56,914 bases of DNA from Roseomonas sp. KE2513 (GCF_016107305.1 NZ_RCVR01000030.1:1-56914), one strand, 5' to 3'; numbered from the stretch's first letter, positions 1 through 8,354 are shown. The notes: generated by a model from the sequence alone, not told the origin. Program-made: numbers and translations.

Positions 1-55
1 TGAACGGGAGACGGCATCTCGTTAGATGGGCGCAGGAAACCCCTTCTGTCCAACC

Positions 56-508
56 TCAGACGCTGACCCTGGCGGGCGGTGTTCCCGGTCGGAGAAAGCA
101 GCGCTCTCCCGCTGGCGGCAGACCCGGCGTACCGGGGCGGGCGTAGCGCCCGTAGCCGACCCGCTCGACAAGGCCGCACCGCAGCATCGCCCGAAGGTGC
201 CCGGTGACGTTGGGCACGGTGCGCTCGACCATGGGGGCGATCTCCACCGCCTGCCTCGGCTCGCTCAGGCTGGCCAGGATCGCGTCGCGGACGGGCTGCA
301 GGCGCTGACCGTCCGCACGCCGCTGCGATGGCAATGCCCGAAGGAAGCTGGCCCTCGGGGTGGTGGAACGGACGTAGCGCGATCGTTCGACACGCAGCAC
401 TTTGCCGCTGTGCATAAGGGCCTGCACGAGATCGTTCATCACGGCAGCGCCGTAACCGATGGCCTTGGCTATTTCGCCACTCGTGCGGGGCACCTCGAGC
501 AGGATCAT
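56..508 (-). CDS. Winged-helix DNA-binding-like protein, last gene of the leftward Dot/Icm operon
   Basis: 150 residues. Two regions read like winged helices: residues about 1-47 (ending in a basic RSRYVR strand) and about 72-123 (ending in GYGRYAR), the usual wing pattern of small MarR/ArsR-like folds. The start ATG overlaps the stop of the upstream gene as ATGA, so the two are translationally coupled and lie at the end of the icmO transcript. The same frame stays open for 22 codons upstream of this ATG (RRRRTEHIAAQAAAM) and looks protein-like, so the two genes may be one longer protein split by a frameshift near position 570. No specific family is recognised. A role in controlling the secretion cluster is a guess from position only. 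Confidence 0.55.
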   Translation of the reverse strand: MILLEVPRTSGEIAKAIGYGAAVMNDLVQALMHSGKVLRVERSRYVRSTTPRASFLRALPSQRRADGQRLQPVRDAILASLSEPRQAVEIAPMVERTVPNVTGHLRAMLRCGLVERVGYGRYARPGTPGLPPAGERCFLRPGTPPARVSV

Positions 509-966
509 CGCCGCGGCCTGGGCGGCAATGTGCTCGGTCCGCCGCCGGCGCGATGCGCTCGCTGGGGTACTTCGCTACGACACCAACTCTTCCCTTCGGG
601 CCTGACGGTCGTTACGGCGTCGAGGCGGGTGAGGCCGAAGATGGCGGACCGAACCTCGGCTTCTGGCATTCCCGTGCGCCCCGCGAGCTCGGCCGCGGTC
701 GATGTCTGGGTCAGCGCCGCCATGACGCGGCGGCTGGCCGACCAATCCTCCCGGGTCGGCTCGTCGCAATGGTCGAGAAGAGTTCCGGGCAGGATGAAGT
801 GGTCGAGGCAGTAGGCAACGGCCCTACCGTCGCGGATCAGACAGAGCAGGATCCGCGCAGCCTCGCCGGCCGACCGGCCGCTCGCCGCCATCAGGTCGGC
901 CAGCGTCGCGGGGTGGTGGAGGGCAGCGAGGACGCGACGAGTGCCCGGAAGGTCGGTCGCGGTCAT
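505..966 (-). CDS. Protein with two predicted winged-helix units
   Basis: 153 residues. Residues about 9-58 and about 80-120 are two similar helical units, each opening with RRV(L/M)AAL, and each followed by a strand-like stretch, as in tandem winged helices. The start ATG overlaps the icmO stop (ATGA), so it is co-translated with the coupling ATPase. After about residue 123 the composition becomes Arg/Pro/Gly-rich and unlike the rest, which suggests the natural reading continues in the frame of the next gene after a one-base shift. Together with that gene it would encode four tandem units. Function is unknown; a regulator is possible. Confidence 0.5.
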   Translation of the reverse strand: MTATDLPGTRRVLAALHHPATLADLMAASGRSAGEAARILLCLIRDGRAVAYCLDHFILPGTLLDHCDEPTREDWSASRRVMAALTQTSTAAELAGRTGMPEAEVRSAIFGLTRLDAVTTVRPEGKSWCRSEVPQRAHRAGGGPSTLPPRPRR

Positions 967-3275
967 GCCGCCAAGCGCCCGATCAGCAGGTTCAGCCGTG
1001 CGGCCAACTCCTCGGCCGTCATGGCCGGTGGGTCGGGAAGGTCGAGCGTGCCGGCCTCTATCACGTTGCGAGCGACATCCCAGCCAATGCGCTCGGCCGT
1101 GGCCGGCGAGGCGCCGTGCGCCACCTCAATGGCGGTGACCGACGCCGAGAGACCGCGATCCCCGGCGACGATCCTCGCCGACGAAGCCGGGGCCCGGCTC
1201 GCAGCTCCATCGCCGGCTTGGACCGGCTTCACCGCCTCCATCATGGGCTGGCTGCTCGTGACGGGCGGCTCTGGCAGGACATCGTTGGCCGGCGTCGGGA
1301 GGGGCGTCGCGCCGGCCGCGGCGATGGCCGCAGCGATCCGACCCTCTGCCGTCTCGGCGTCGCTGGTGCGAAAGGCATCCACCATGGCCCGCAGCACCGG
1401 ATCTTCCGTGACCGGTAGCCGCGGGGGAACGTGCCCGCTCTCCAGCCGCACCACGACGTTCTTCACCAGGCCGCCAGGCTCCTGCCCGTCCTTGGCGAGG
1501 CCGGTGAGGATCAGCGGCCGGTTCCGGCGGATCGGACCATCCGCCTTGACGTCGGCGTGGAACAGCTTGGCGTACACGCGCCGCCCACCCAGCATCACGA
1601 TGGCCTCGCCTTCCAGCAGCTTCTGCAGATCGGACCACGCCACCCGGTTCACCTTGCGGACCTCGGCCGAGGAACTCTCGCGGTATTGCCCGGCCTCGCC
1701 CGCCACGAAGGAGGTGGCCTGCGTCACTTCGGTTTCACCTGCGGTCTTCTCGATCCACTCCCGCGTGCGGTTGGCGTCCTGCTGCCGCATGGCGATGGTC
1801 AGGTTGGCATTACCGAGCAGGGAGGCGGTCTTCTCGCCCAGCCGCGCCCAGATGCCCGAAACCTCCTGAAAGCAGAGCCAGAACATGATGTTCAGGCCGC
1901 GCCCCATCGCCAGCATCCGGTCCATGCCATTGGTGGCGTAGTACGCCACCTCGTCGAACACGACGTGGAAGGGCCCCTCGCCCATGCCCGGCTTAAGCGA
2001 GAAGATCTCCTTGCTGTCCCCCTCCAGCTTGGCGCCAAGGAGCTGGGCCAGCATGCCGCGCAGCGAGGCCACCACGATCTTGCCCAGTGCGGCCAGGGTG
2101 TCGTCGGAGTTCTCCAGCGCCGGGAGGTTCACCACCAGGATGCGGCGGTTCAGCACCACGTCGCGCATGTCGATATCGCCCGACAGCACCTTGAAGATGT
2201 GCCCGAGCGATACCGACAGCTGCGAGAACACACCGGTGAAGTAGAACAGCGCGAAGCCGTGCTGCTTGGACGGCTCCTCGCCCTTCTGCTTGTTGTAGGG
2301 CTGCGAGGTATCGTAGCCCGGCAATTCGCCCAGGTAGGCCTTGAGCGGGTAGATGATGTCCTCGGGCATGGTCGGGACCGAGATCTCGGTCACGTTGCCG
2401 CCGATGGCATCGCGCACCAGGAAGATGCGATGCGAGGCCAGCATGTCGATGGAGCGCAGCTCAAGCGAGAAGCGGATCGTCTCGATGTTGATGGGTATGC
2501 CCATCTGGTCGCGCATCCACACCAGCACGGGGGTGATGGTGCCGATCAGCGCCACGGCGCGGGCGCGGAACACCCCGTTGCTGTCGTCCGACTTCTGCTC
2601 GCCCAGCTGCGACACCAGCAGTTCGCGGATGGCGTCGGCATTACCGCCGGCGAAGGGGTTGAACGTGTTGCTCTGCTTGATCCCCGACGCGACGAGGAAG
2701 TTCAGCACCAGCACGTCGTCTTCGCGGCCGAAGCGTCGCGCCAGGGCCACCACCTCGCCGTACAACTTGTTGTCGGCCTTGCCGTCCACGAGCACGAAGC
2801 CGGAGCCGTGGGTCAGCGAGTTGGCCAACAGGCTCAGAATGGCGGTGGTCTTACCCGCCCCGGTGGTGCCGGGGATGGTTCCATGCTGCCGGCCATCCTC
2901 GTTGGTGATCCAGAGCTCCTGTCCCGTCACCTGGTCGATGCCGAGGAAGATCGAGCCCGCCGCCCGCTGTGGCTTGCGGTCCACCGGGCTCGGGTAGTTC
3001 CAGTCCAACTGATCCGCGCTCCGTGGCAGGCGCAGGGGCAGCTTCACCCTCCGCCGCATCACCCAGGCCGCGTAGATGGCGGCTGTCGGCAGCAGCAAGT
3101 CGATGGCCGCCGGGTAGAAGAAGGACACTCCGGCCGCCGCGGCCAGCGCGAGACCCGAGAACTGGCTTCCCAGCAGTTCCGCGAGGCGGACAGTGAAGGG
3201 CCGAACGTCGCGGTAGCCCATGCCGCTGCCGCGCTCGAACTGGTTCTGCGGCCCGGAGATCTCGCGCTGGATCAT
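963..3275 (-). CDS. icmO: Type IVB coupling protein ATPase IcmO/DotL (TrbC-like)
   Basis: 770 residues. This is the inner-membrane coupling ATPase that hands substrates to the type IVB channel. Hydrophobic segments lie at residues about 30-70. Walker A (GTTGAGKTT) is near residue 140 and Walker B (HVVFDEVAYYA) near 440. An all-alpha domain inserted at about 210-345 carries LVWMRD, SLELRS and YPLKAYLGELPGYDT. A C-terminal tail of about 120 residues follows the ATPase core; in Legionella DotL the tail binds IcmS/IcmW, and both adaptors are encoded here. I chose the ATG 10 nt after the preceding stop because the upstream in-frame extension is antisense-like, and 770 residues matches Legionella DotL (783). 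Its stop overlaps the next start. Confidence 0.93.
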   Translation of the reverse strand: MIQREISGPQNQFERGSGMGYRDVRPFTVRLAELLGSQFSGLALAAAAGVSFFYPAAIDLLLPTAAIYAAWVMRRRVKLPLRLPRSADQLDWNYPSPVDRKPQRAAGSIFLGIDQVTGQELWITNEDGRQHGTIPGTTGAGKTTAILSLLANSLTHGSGFVLVDGKADNKLYGEVVALARRFGREDDVLVLNFLVASGIKQSNTFNPFAGGNADAIRELLVSQLGEQKSDDSNGVFRARAVALIGTITPVLVWMRDQMGIPINIETIRFSLELRSIDMLASHRIFLVRDAIGGNVTEISVPTMPEDIIYPLKAYLGELPGYDTSQPYNKQKGEEPSKQHGFALFYFTGVFSQLSVSLGHIFKVLSGDIDMRDVVLNRRILVVNLPALENSDDTLAALGKIVVASLRGMLAQLLGAKLEGDSKEIFSLKPGMGEGPFHVVFDEVAYYATNGMDRMLAMGRGLNIMFWLCFQEVSGIWARLGEKTASLLGNANLTIAMRQQDANRTREWIEKTAGETEVTQATSFVAGEAGQYRESSSAEVRKVNRVAWSDLQKLLEGEAIVMLGGRRVYAKLFHADVKADGPIRRNRPLILTGLAKDGQEPGGLVKNVVVRLESGHVPPRLPVTEDPVLRAMVDAFRTSDAETAEGRIAAAIAAAGATPLPTPANDVLPEPPVTSSQPMMEAVKPVQAGDGAASRAPASSARIVAGDRGLSASVTAIEVAHGASPATAERIGWDVARNVIEAGTLDLPDPPAMTAEELAARLNLLIGRLAA

Positions 3276-3285
3276 CGCCTCGACC

Positions 3286-3759
3286 TCAGCGCTCGAGGCC
3301 GAAGGCGTTGCGGGACGGCGTGCCCGGCGAGCCGGCGACCACCGGGGCCGGGGAGGGGGGGACGACGCGCGGGGGCAGTGCCAGTTGCTGCTGCAGCACC
3401 GGGGGGATCTGCGGAAGCGGCGGTAGCTGCACCTCGGCCCCGCGTGCGAGCGGAATCTGAACAACGGGCTCGGGGAGGGGCGGGACAGCCCGTGCCGCCA
3501 TCGAGGGCGACGCCCGCAGGCTGGCATCGGCCGCGCGGCCGCCGGACGGCGACGCGGTGAAGTGGCCGACGCAGAACGCCACGATCACGGCCGCCGCTCC
3601 GGCCAGCCAGGGCAGCACGGCCCGGCGCGGCTCGCGGCTCGGCGCTTTGCCCAGGTGGACGTAGATGTGCATCCCGTCCGGCCCTGCCGCCCAGGCGCCG
3701 AAGGGTATCTCACGGGAAAAGCCCCGCTCCTCACGGTCTCGCACGTCGCTGCTGGCCAT
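3286..3759 (-). CDS. Single-pass inner-membrane protein with a proline-rich periplasmic part, unknown
   Basis: 157 residues. It has a cytoplasmic N-terminus of about 50 residues (GFSREIPFGAW, HIYVHLGK), one membrane helix at about 55-75, then a proline-rich extracytoplasmic part ending in NAFGLER. The start ATG overlaps the icmP stop (ATGA). A copy of the conserved upstream motif lies 42 nt before this start, inside the icmP coding region, which supports the chosen start. The position between icmP and icmO, which encode partners of the coupling complex, suggests a small accessory subunit of that complex. The topology recalls small Dot/Icm membrane proteins such as IcmM, but I see no sequence match and give no name. 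Confidence 0.7.
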   Translation of the reverse strand: MASSDVRDREERGFSREIPFGAWAAGPDGMHIYVHLGKAPSREPRRAVLPWLAGAAAVIVAFCVGHFTASPSGGRAADASLRASPSMAARAVPPLPEPVVQIPLARGAEVQLPPLPQIPPVLQQQLALPPRVVPPSPAPVVAGSPGTPSRNAFGLER

Positions 3760-5057
3760 CACGGCTGCTCCTTCTGATCTTCGCGATGCTGCAGGATTGC
3801 GGCGCGAACGGCGCGCAGGGCCGATTCCACCTCGGGCTCGAACAGCGGGCACTTCGCCTGGCGTTCGGCATCCCAGTGCGCGCGGGCACCGATGGCCTCG
3901 ACACGGGGGTTCGGTTGGGCGTTCTGCCCCGGCCCATGGCCGGGGAAGCCGAGGGAGTGCAGGGCGTACCAGAGGCCCCGATCCAGCAGCTTGAGCCCGT
4001 TGAACTGCGCCGGCGCCAGCACGCCGCCGTTCAGGCGTGCGGCATTCAGCAGTCCCATGAGCGCGGTGGTCTCGAAAGCATGGTGGCGGGTGATGGCCTC
4101 GGCCGGCTTGACCATCGTTCCGTCCGCGATCAGCGCGTCCGCGGCCGCGAGCACCGAGGGCGGCACCTGCAGTGGGGCGTCGGGCCCGGCCGGTCCGTGG
4201 CCCGTGTCAGTCGCCAAGGCTTCGGCAAGGTCGCCCAGCAGCGCGAGGCTTTCCTCGCGGCGGCCCGCCAAGTGCAGGCCGAAGGCGGCGAACATCACTC
4301 GGGATTGCGGGCGGGCGGCAGTTGCGCCTCGCCAGACCGGACCGAGCTGGGCGATGAGCCCCTTTCGGACCCGATCGGCATCGTACTCGGACGAAGCCTC
4401 CTGAAGCTTGCGCCATTTCCGCTTGGGCTTGGCTTCGACCGTGCCCCCGGCCTGTTCCGCCTCGGAAGTGGCCGGCTGCGTCGAGGGCACCGGATCGACC
4501 GCCGGTTCCATTTTCTGTTCCTCGACCGGCAGCCGCAGCAGCCATTCGTGGGGATGGAGGGCCGGATCGGCCGGGCGGGGGGCTCCCGTGGGAAGTGCGA
4601 CGAGCCGTAAGCCGCGGCCGAGGTAAGCGCCGGCCGCGCGGAAGAAGCGCGCCTGCTCCCGCGCCAGCCCGTCGAGATCGAACCGGCGCCGGAAGCGGGC
4701 GGGCGGGGCCCACACGAAGCACAGGACGGCCAGGGCACCGATCAACGCCGCGGCAGGGATGCGGATGAGGGTGTTGACCCGACCGCTCATCGCCACGAGC
4801 TCGTCGAAGGTCACCGTTTCGTAGCGGGCGGTCGTCACCATCCTCGACAGGTCCCGGAGTTCGTCCGTCACCAGCGACAGCGCCGACATCTTCCACAGCT
4901 GCAGGGTGGCCACTGCCTCCACCACCTCGGCGTGGTGGTAGCTCCACAGCATCCAGCCGCCGAAGGCGAGACCGACCACGATCACCGCGAGGCTGAGGAA
5001 GGTGTAGTCGTCGCTCGAGGCCCAGCCCGAGCGCCCCATACCCTTTCCCGCGCTCAC
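3759..5057 (-). CDS. icmP: Coupling-complex protein IcmP/DotM (TrbA-like)
   Basis: 432 residues; Legionella DotM has 376. Membrane helices are at about 19-42 and 98-117, followed by a large cytoplasmic domain. Family-typical stretches are HHAFETTALMGLL, LDRGLWYALHSLG and the nearby EAIGARAHW in the C-terminal third. DotM binds the coupling ATPase DotL and, in Legionella, recognises some effector signals. A low-complexity charged stretch (about 185-220) is longer than in the family. The start codon is GTG, overlapping the stop of the upstream gene as GTGA. The gene directly upstream encodes a copy of the DotL all-alpha domain, and icmO lies one gene downstream, so the coupling complex genes are grouped. 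Confidence 0.9.
   Translation of the reverse strand: MSAGKGMGRSGWASSDDYTFLSLAVIVVGLAFGGWMLWSYHHAEVVEAVATLQLWKMSALSLVTDELRDLSRMVTTARYETVTFDELVAMSGRVNTLIRIPAAALIGALAVLCFVWAPPARFRRRFDLDGLAREQARFFRAAGAYLGRGLRLVALPTGAPRPADPALHPHEWLLRLPVEEQKMEPAVDPVPSTQPATSEAEQAGGTVEAKPKRKWRKLQEASSEYDADRVRKGLIAQLGPVWRGATAARPQSRVMFAAFGLHLAGRREESLALLGDLAEALATDTGHGPAGPDAPLQVPPSVLAAADALIADGTMVKPAEAITRHHAFETTALMGLLNAARLNGGVLAPAQFNGLKLLDRGLWYALHSLGFPGHGPGQNAQPNPRVEAIGARAHWDAERQAKCPLFEPEVESALRAVRAAILQHREDQKEQP
3801..3811 (-). promoter_or_regulatory. Conserved upstream motif, copy 1 (inside the icmP 3' end)
   Basis: Reads CCGTTCGCGCC in the leftward direction, 42 nt before the ATG of the one-TM gene. This copy lies in coding sequence, so it may be constrained by the protein too, but the spacing fits the other nine copies. 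Confidence 0.45.
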
Positions 5058-5545
5058 GACGGGAGGCTCCCGGCGGACCAGGAGGGTAGGGCCACGAACA
5101 GCACCATGGCGTGCTGCCGGCGGGCCTCGCTGCCTTGCTGGCCCTCGTAGGAAAGCGCCGTGTCGTAGCCCGGCAGATCCGCTAGATAGGCGTTCAGCGG
5201 ATAAACCAGACTTTCGGGCATGTTGGGCATCGGCTGCTCACGGAACCAACCCGTGGCCCAGCACGGCAAGAGGAAGGCGCGCCGGTTGGCGAGGGTGGCG
5301 ACCGAGCGCAGCTGCAGCGCCAAGCGCACGGCGGCCGCGTCGAGCCGCAATACTTCGCGGTCCCGCATCCACGTCAGCACCGCCGCCGCCGCGCCTAAGA
5401 GGCGGGTGGCCCGGCCTGTCAGGGGCTCGCCGTCGGATGCCACCTGCCAGTTGCCGAGGTGGCGCAGCAACAGGTCGCGGACAACGGTGGCATCACCGCT
5501 GTGGAGTGACGGCGGCGGATCGGTGAGGGGAGACGGAAGGTGCAT
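5054..5545 (-). CDS. Stand-alone all-alpha-domain paralogue of the coupling protein IcmO/DotL
   Basis: 163 residues that align over most of their length with residues about 210-345 of the IcmO encoded in this operon. Shared blocks are LTWMRD/LVWMRD, ALQLRS/SLELRS, LANRRAFLL/LASHRIFLV and YPLNAYLADLPGYDT/YPLKAYLGELPGYDT. In the best 24-residue block, 16 positions are identical. Neither Walker motif nor a membrane segment is present, so it is the inserted domain alone, without the ATPase. It is coupled to icmP by GTGA and preceded, 42 nt upstream, by the conserved cluster motif, so it appears expressed with the system. It may bind partners of the coupling complex in place of, or alongside, the IcmO domain. 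A decayed duplicate is less likely because the ORF is intact. Confidence 0.8.
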   Translation of the reverse strand: MHLPSPLTDPPPSLHSGDATVVRDLLLRHLGNWQVASDGEPLTGRATRLLGAAAAVLTWMRDREVLRLDAAAVRLALQLRSVATLANRRAFLLPCWATGWFREQPMPNMPESLVYPLNAYLADLPGYDTALSYEGQQGSEARRQHAMVLFVALPSWSAGSLPS

Positions 5546-5586
5546 CGGGTGGCTCCAGTGGCAACCCGGCGACTATGGTGGTGAGC

Positions 5587-5597
5587 GGCGCGAACGG
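5587..5597 (-). promoter_or_regulatory. Conserved upstream motif, copy 2
   Basis: CCGTTCGCGCC read leftward, 42 nt before the ATG of the all-alpha-domain gene, in a 93-nt intergenic gap. Confidence 0.6.
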
Positions 5598-5638
5598 TTT
5601 GACGAGACTGATTCGGGATAGGGTGACTTGCGGGAGCC

Positions 5639-5923
5639 CTATCGCCTCCTCTTTCCGCGCTCGTTCGGCACCTCAATCCGCTCGACGGCAAAGAAAAGCT
5701 GGTCGACAGTGATGCGGCCTAGATCCGGCCCCTCCAATATAACCTCTCCCTTCATCCTGCGAGCAGGAAGCAGGGCTTGGAGCACGGCAGCCGCCACAAC
5801 CTGCCCAACCTCGCTGTAGTGCCGTAGGACGGATGGCGTGCATGGGCTGCCATCCTGCTCGGCCAGCGCTGCAGCTGCACAATCGACCAGACGTTGTGCG
5901 AGTGTGGATAGGTCATCCGCCAT
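5639..5923 (-). CDS. Small unknown protein
   Basis: 94 residues, mostly helical at the N-terminus (LSTLAQRLVDCAAAALAEQ), with a later strand-rich part (GEVILEGPDLGRITVDQLFFAVERIEV) and a basic tail (RGKRRR). No signal peptide or membrane helix. It lies between the lytic transglycosylase and the all-alpha-domain gene in the same direction. A weak relative of the cluster motif (CCGTTCTCG) is about 35-40 nt upstream. I do not recognise a family. Confidence 0.55.
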   Translation of the reverse strand: MADDLSTLAQRLVDCAAAALAEQDGSPCTPSVLRHYSEVGQVVAAAVLQALLPARRMKGEVILEGPDLGRITVDQLFFAVERIEVPNERGKRRR

Positions 5924-5990
5924 GCCATCAGCCTAATGGCCTGCCAGCCTCGACGTCTACGAGAACGGCTCGTAGTTATCTTAGTGGACT

Positions 5991-6503
5991 TTACTGGCGT
6001 GCCGCTAAGCGATCCGTTGGCAAAACGATGCGCTGCAGCCGCATAACGTGCTCCAGTACCTTACGCAGGTATCGCGTCTTGAAGACCTCGGTGCGCGAAT
6101 GGTAGCGGCCCACACCCTCCCAGAAGTCACCGTCGGCGCCGTCGATCTCACGCCGCAGGATCCACGCTCCCGCTTCGACGTTGGCGCAGAAGTTGTTCAG
6201 CAGCGCCTCGCGCGCCGCTGCGGGTGTGGTGTTCCAGCGCCGCGCGATAGTCGGCAGATGGATCTGGTTGATCTGCATCGGTCCTATGTCCACCGTGGCG
6301 TTGGTGTTCTGGCTCACCCGTCCGATTGAGCCGCCTTCCACCGAAAGCAGTACCACGATCACGCCCGGCGGAACCCGGTGCAGTGCCGCCGCGGCCTGGA
6401 TGCATTCCGTCACGGCCGACACGGTGCCGTCCGACACCGAAGCCCTGGCGGGTGCTGCGGCTACCGACACGGCGGCCATCACTGCGAGAAGCAGCGCCCT
6501 CAT
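5991..6503 (-). CDS. Periplasmic lytic transglycosylase of the secretion system (VirB1-like role)
   Basis: 170 residues. A signal peptide (residues 1-21, ending AAPARA) is followed by a goose-type/SLT-like fold. The likely catalytic glutamate is in LLSVEGGSIG (about residue 56), followed by the family pattern DIGPMQIN and a C-terminal EGVGRYHSR. Enzymes of this type cut peptidoglycan glycan strands so that the channel can cross the wall. The start ATG overlaps the icmS stop (ATGA), which places it firmly in the dotD-icmS unit. IncI-type systems and VirB systems carry equivalent enzymes. Confidence 0.88.
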   Translation of the reverse strand: MRALLLAVMAAVSVAAAPARASVSDGTVSAVTECIQAAAALHRVPPGVIVVLLSVEGGSIGRVSQNTNATVDIGPMQINQIHLPTIARRWNTTPAAAREALLNNFCANVEAGAWILRREIDGADGDFWEGVGRYHSRTEVFKTRYLRKVLEHVMRLQRIVLPTDRLAARQ

Positions 6504-6940
6504 GGCGTTGGCCCCTGCGGACGGCCGGGAGCGGCGTCGCGCTCGCTCATAGCGCCAAGCGGTCGCAGCTGCTGCCAGAGCTTGGCAAAGTCCGCGACCG
6601 GAAGAGCCGACGGCGTGCCGGTCCGCTCAATGGCCTCCATGGCCGAGAGCATGACTACGGAGAACGGCTCGCCGCGGATGCCTTTCACCCGGTAGCCCAG
6701 CAACGCGTCGGGATCGTGCTCCTGCTCGATCCCCAGGTGCCGGCCCGTCGCAGCCCGCCACACGACGTTCGCCGCCGCCAGGAAGTTAGGCATCAAGCCT
6801 TCCGGGGCGGCGACCAGTGCGGCGGGCAACCGGTGATCAAGGCCGGTGGCCTCGTCGCGAAGCAGCAGCGGGCGCCCGTCACGCTCCACCAGCCGCTGAA
6901 GGGTGCGCCCGACCACGCCGAGGTCCAGAGAGCTGCTCAT
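6500..6940 (-). CDS. icmS: Adaptor/chaperone IcmS
   Basis: 146 residues; Legionella IcmS has 114. The recognisable block is GLMPNFLAAANVVWRAATGRHLG followed by DALLGYRVKGIRGEPFSVVMLSAMEAI, which matches, by memory, the Legionella pattern GLLP...LLGIRV...VLRLLCMTDVLNELI. Soluble, with no signal or membrane helix. In Legionella, IcmS pairs with IcmW and docks on the DotL tail to recruit effectors. The order icmT-icmS matches Legionella, with ATGA overlaps on both sides. A C-terminal extension of about 25 residues is extra. The assignment rests on short-protein similarity plus gene order. Confidence 0.78.
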   Translation of the reverse strand: MSSSLDLGVVGRTLQRLVERDGRPLLLRDEATGLDHRLPAALVAAPEGLMPNFLAAANVVWRAATGRHLGIEQEHDPDALLGYRVKGIRGEPFSVVMLSAMEAIERTGTPSALPVADFAKLWQQLRPLGAMSERDAAPGRPQGPTP

Positions 6941-7185
6941 GCCAGCCTCCGGCGCTTCCAGGCTGGCACCGCCGGTCGGAGCCGACCGACGAGCCAACCC
7001 CGGACGATGCGGAATAGCGCTGGCAGGGTCAGCCCGAAGAACGAGAGAGCGCCGAAGAACGCGGTCCCGAGCAGAGCGATATAGAAGGTGGTCCAGCTCC
7101 AGTAGGTGACGAAGCACAGCACCGGCAGCAGGGCGCGTGCGTCCAGCATCAGGAAGCGAATGGGCAGGGCAGTGTTGCGCCACAT
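6937..7185 (-). CDS. icmT: Inner-membrane protein IcmT (TraK-like)
   Basis: 82 residues. The N-terminus MWRNTALPIRFLMLDARALLP is the hallmark of the family (Trp-Arg near the start and a conserved LDARA). Two adjacent membrane segments (about 18-55) and a basic tail (KRRRLA) follow. IcmT is a small essential Dot/Icm subunit. The start overlaps the dotB stop (ATGA), and the stop overlaps the icmS start, as expected for a co-translated unit. IncI plasmids have the same dotB-icmT order (traJ-traK). Confidence 0.9.
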   Translation of the reverse strand: MWRNTALPIRFLMLDARALLPVLCFVTYWSWTTFYIALLGTAFFGALSFFGLTLPALFRIVRGWLVGRLRPAVPAWKRRRLA

Positions 7186-8354
7186 CAGCCGATCCTCCTC
7201 ATCTCACCCTCGGCGACGGCGGGGCTGATCCGGCCCTCCTCCAGCGCGCGGGTGATGGCTTGGTGATAGGACTGGCCCTGGGTTTCCAGCGTAGTCCGGA
7301 TCAGGTCGGGCCAGTCCGAGGGTGAGGTCTGCATCAGGTGCCGCCGAAGCGGAGCGTCGAAAACGAGGTACTCGCGCAGCGCGGTGCGCTTGCCGTCGGT
7401 CGAGAACACCAGCCGCTGATTGATGATGAGCCGCAGCGATTGCGCGATTGAGGTGACGAGGTTGTCGCGTTCGTCACCAGGGCACAGCGCCACCATGCGC
7501 TGGATCGTCAGCGCTAGGTCGTCGGCGTGGATGGTGGTGGTCACCGTCGAGCCCGCCATGGCAGCGTTGAGCGACGCGGACATCGTCGCCCCGTCGCGGC
7601 TCTCACCGACGATGATGTCGGTGGCTTCCCGCCGCCAGCAGCCGCGGATGAAGGCCTCGAAGGTCGGCAGGTCCCGCGGGATCTCCGTCTGCGCGATGGT
7701 CGAGGTCGGACCTTGCAAACGGTCGAACAGGAACTCGATAGGCGCCGCGCCCTCGACGATGTTGTAGTGGCCGTTCGGGTCTCTCAGCTTGGCCACAGTG
7801 AAGCCGCCGATCAGCGTGCTCTTGCCAGAGCCGGTGGAGCCGCTGACCACCACGAAACCGCCTCGCGGTCGGTAATTCTCCAGGATCTCCGGTTCCACGA
7901 GCTGCGCATCGAGGTCCGGGGGCATGTCCGGAATGGGCCGCAGCACAAGATTCGCCCCGCCGCGGCGGCTGGTGTGGATGGGCGTCGCGTTGACGCGGAA
8001 GCGCAGCCGCTCCGTTCGGTCGATTGCCACGGCGTAGGACACGTCGAAGTCCGATCCGCCCTGCAAGCGGGCGGTGCCGTCGGCGCCGTAGAGGTGGTTG
8101 GTGACGACGGACACCTCCACCTCACTCAGCGGATTGCTCGTGGCTCTGCGGTTTCGCCCGTGAACCATGATCCAGACCGGGTGGCCCGTCTGAAAGGAGA
8201 TCCGCGAGGCGCCCTGGCGGTGGGCCCAGGTCAGCAGGGCGTCCAGCCCTGGCGCTGACTTGCGGGGATCCTCGACCCAGCGAAGACCCTGCTCGGGCCA
8301 GCCCTCGGTGGCCGCTGCCGCGTCACCGCGGCGCGCTTCCAGAACAGTGCTCAT
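7185..8354 (-). CDS. dotB: Secretion ATPase DotB (TraJ-like, PilT/VirB11 superfamily)
   Basis: 389 residues, close to Legionella DotB (377). Walker A GSTGSGKST lies near residue 173, an Asp-box-like GESRDG near 245 and a His box TTTIHADD near 275. The N-terminal domain carries the DotB/PilT-type SRISFQTGHPVWIMVHGR strand pair. DotB is the cytoplasmic hexameric ATPase that docks on the DotO ATPase to energise secretion. Overlaps: the start overlaps the dotC stop and the stop overlaps the icmT start. The gene set dotD-dotC-dotB is the canonical order. Confidence 0.95.
   Translation of the reverse strand: MSTVLEARRGDAAAATEGWPEQGLRWVEDPRKSAPGLDALLTWAHRQGASRISFQTGHPVWIMVHGRNRRATSNPLSEVEVSVVTNHLYGADGTARLQGGSDFDVSYAVAIDRTERLRFRVNATPIHTSRRGGANLVLRPIPDMPPDLDAQLVEPEILENYRPRGGFVVVSGSTGSGKSTLIGGFTVAKLRDPNGHYNIVEGAAPIEFLFDRLQGPTSTIAQTEIPRDLPTFEAFIRGCWRREATDIIVGESRDGATMSASLNAAMAGSTVTTTIHADDLALTIQRMVALCPGDERDNLVTSIAQSLRLIINQRLVFSTDGKRTALREYLVFDAPLRRHLMQTSPSDWPDLIRTTLETQGQSYHQAITRALEEGRISPAVAEGEMRRIG

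Noticed and set aside
26-814. 262-codon open frame on the + strand at the left edge
   Set aside because: Opposite the two winged-helix genes, with no ribosome-binding site and shadow-like composition.
1431-3560. 709-codon open frame on the + strand opposite icmO
   Set aside because: Antisense shadow of icmO in high-GC DNA; Arg/His/Gln/Gly-rich translation without motifs.
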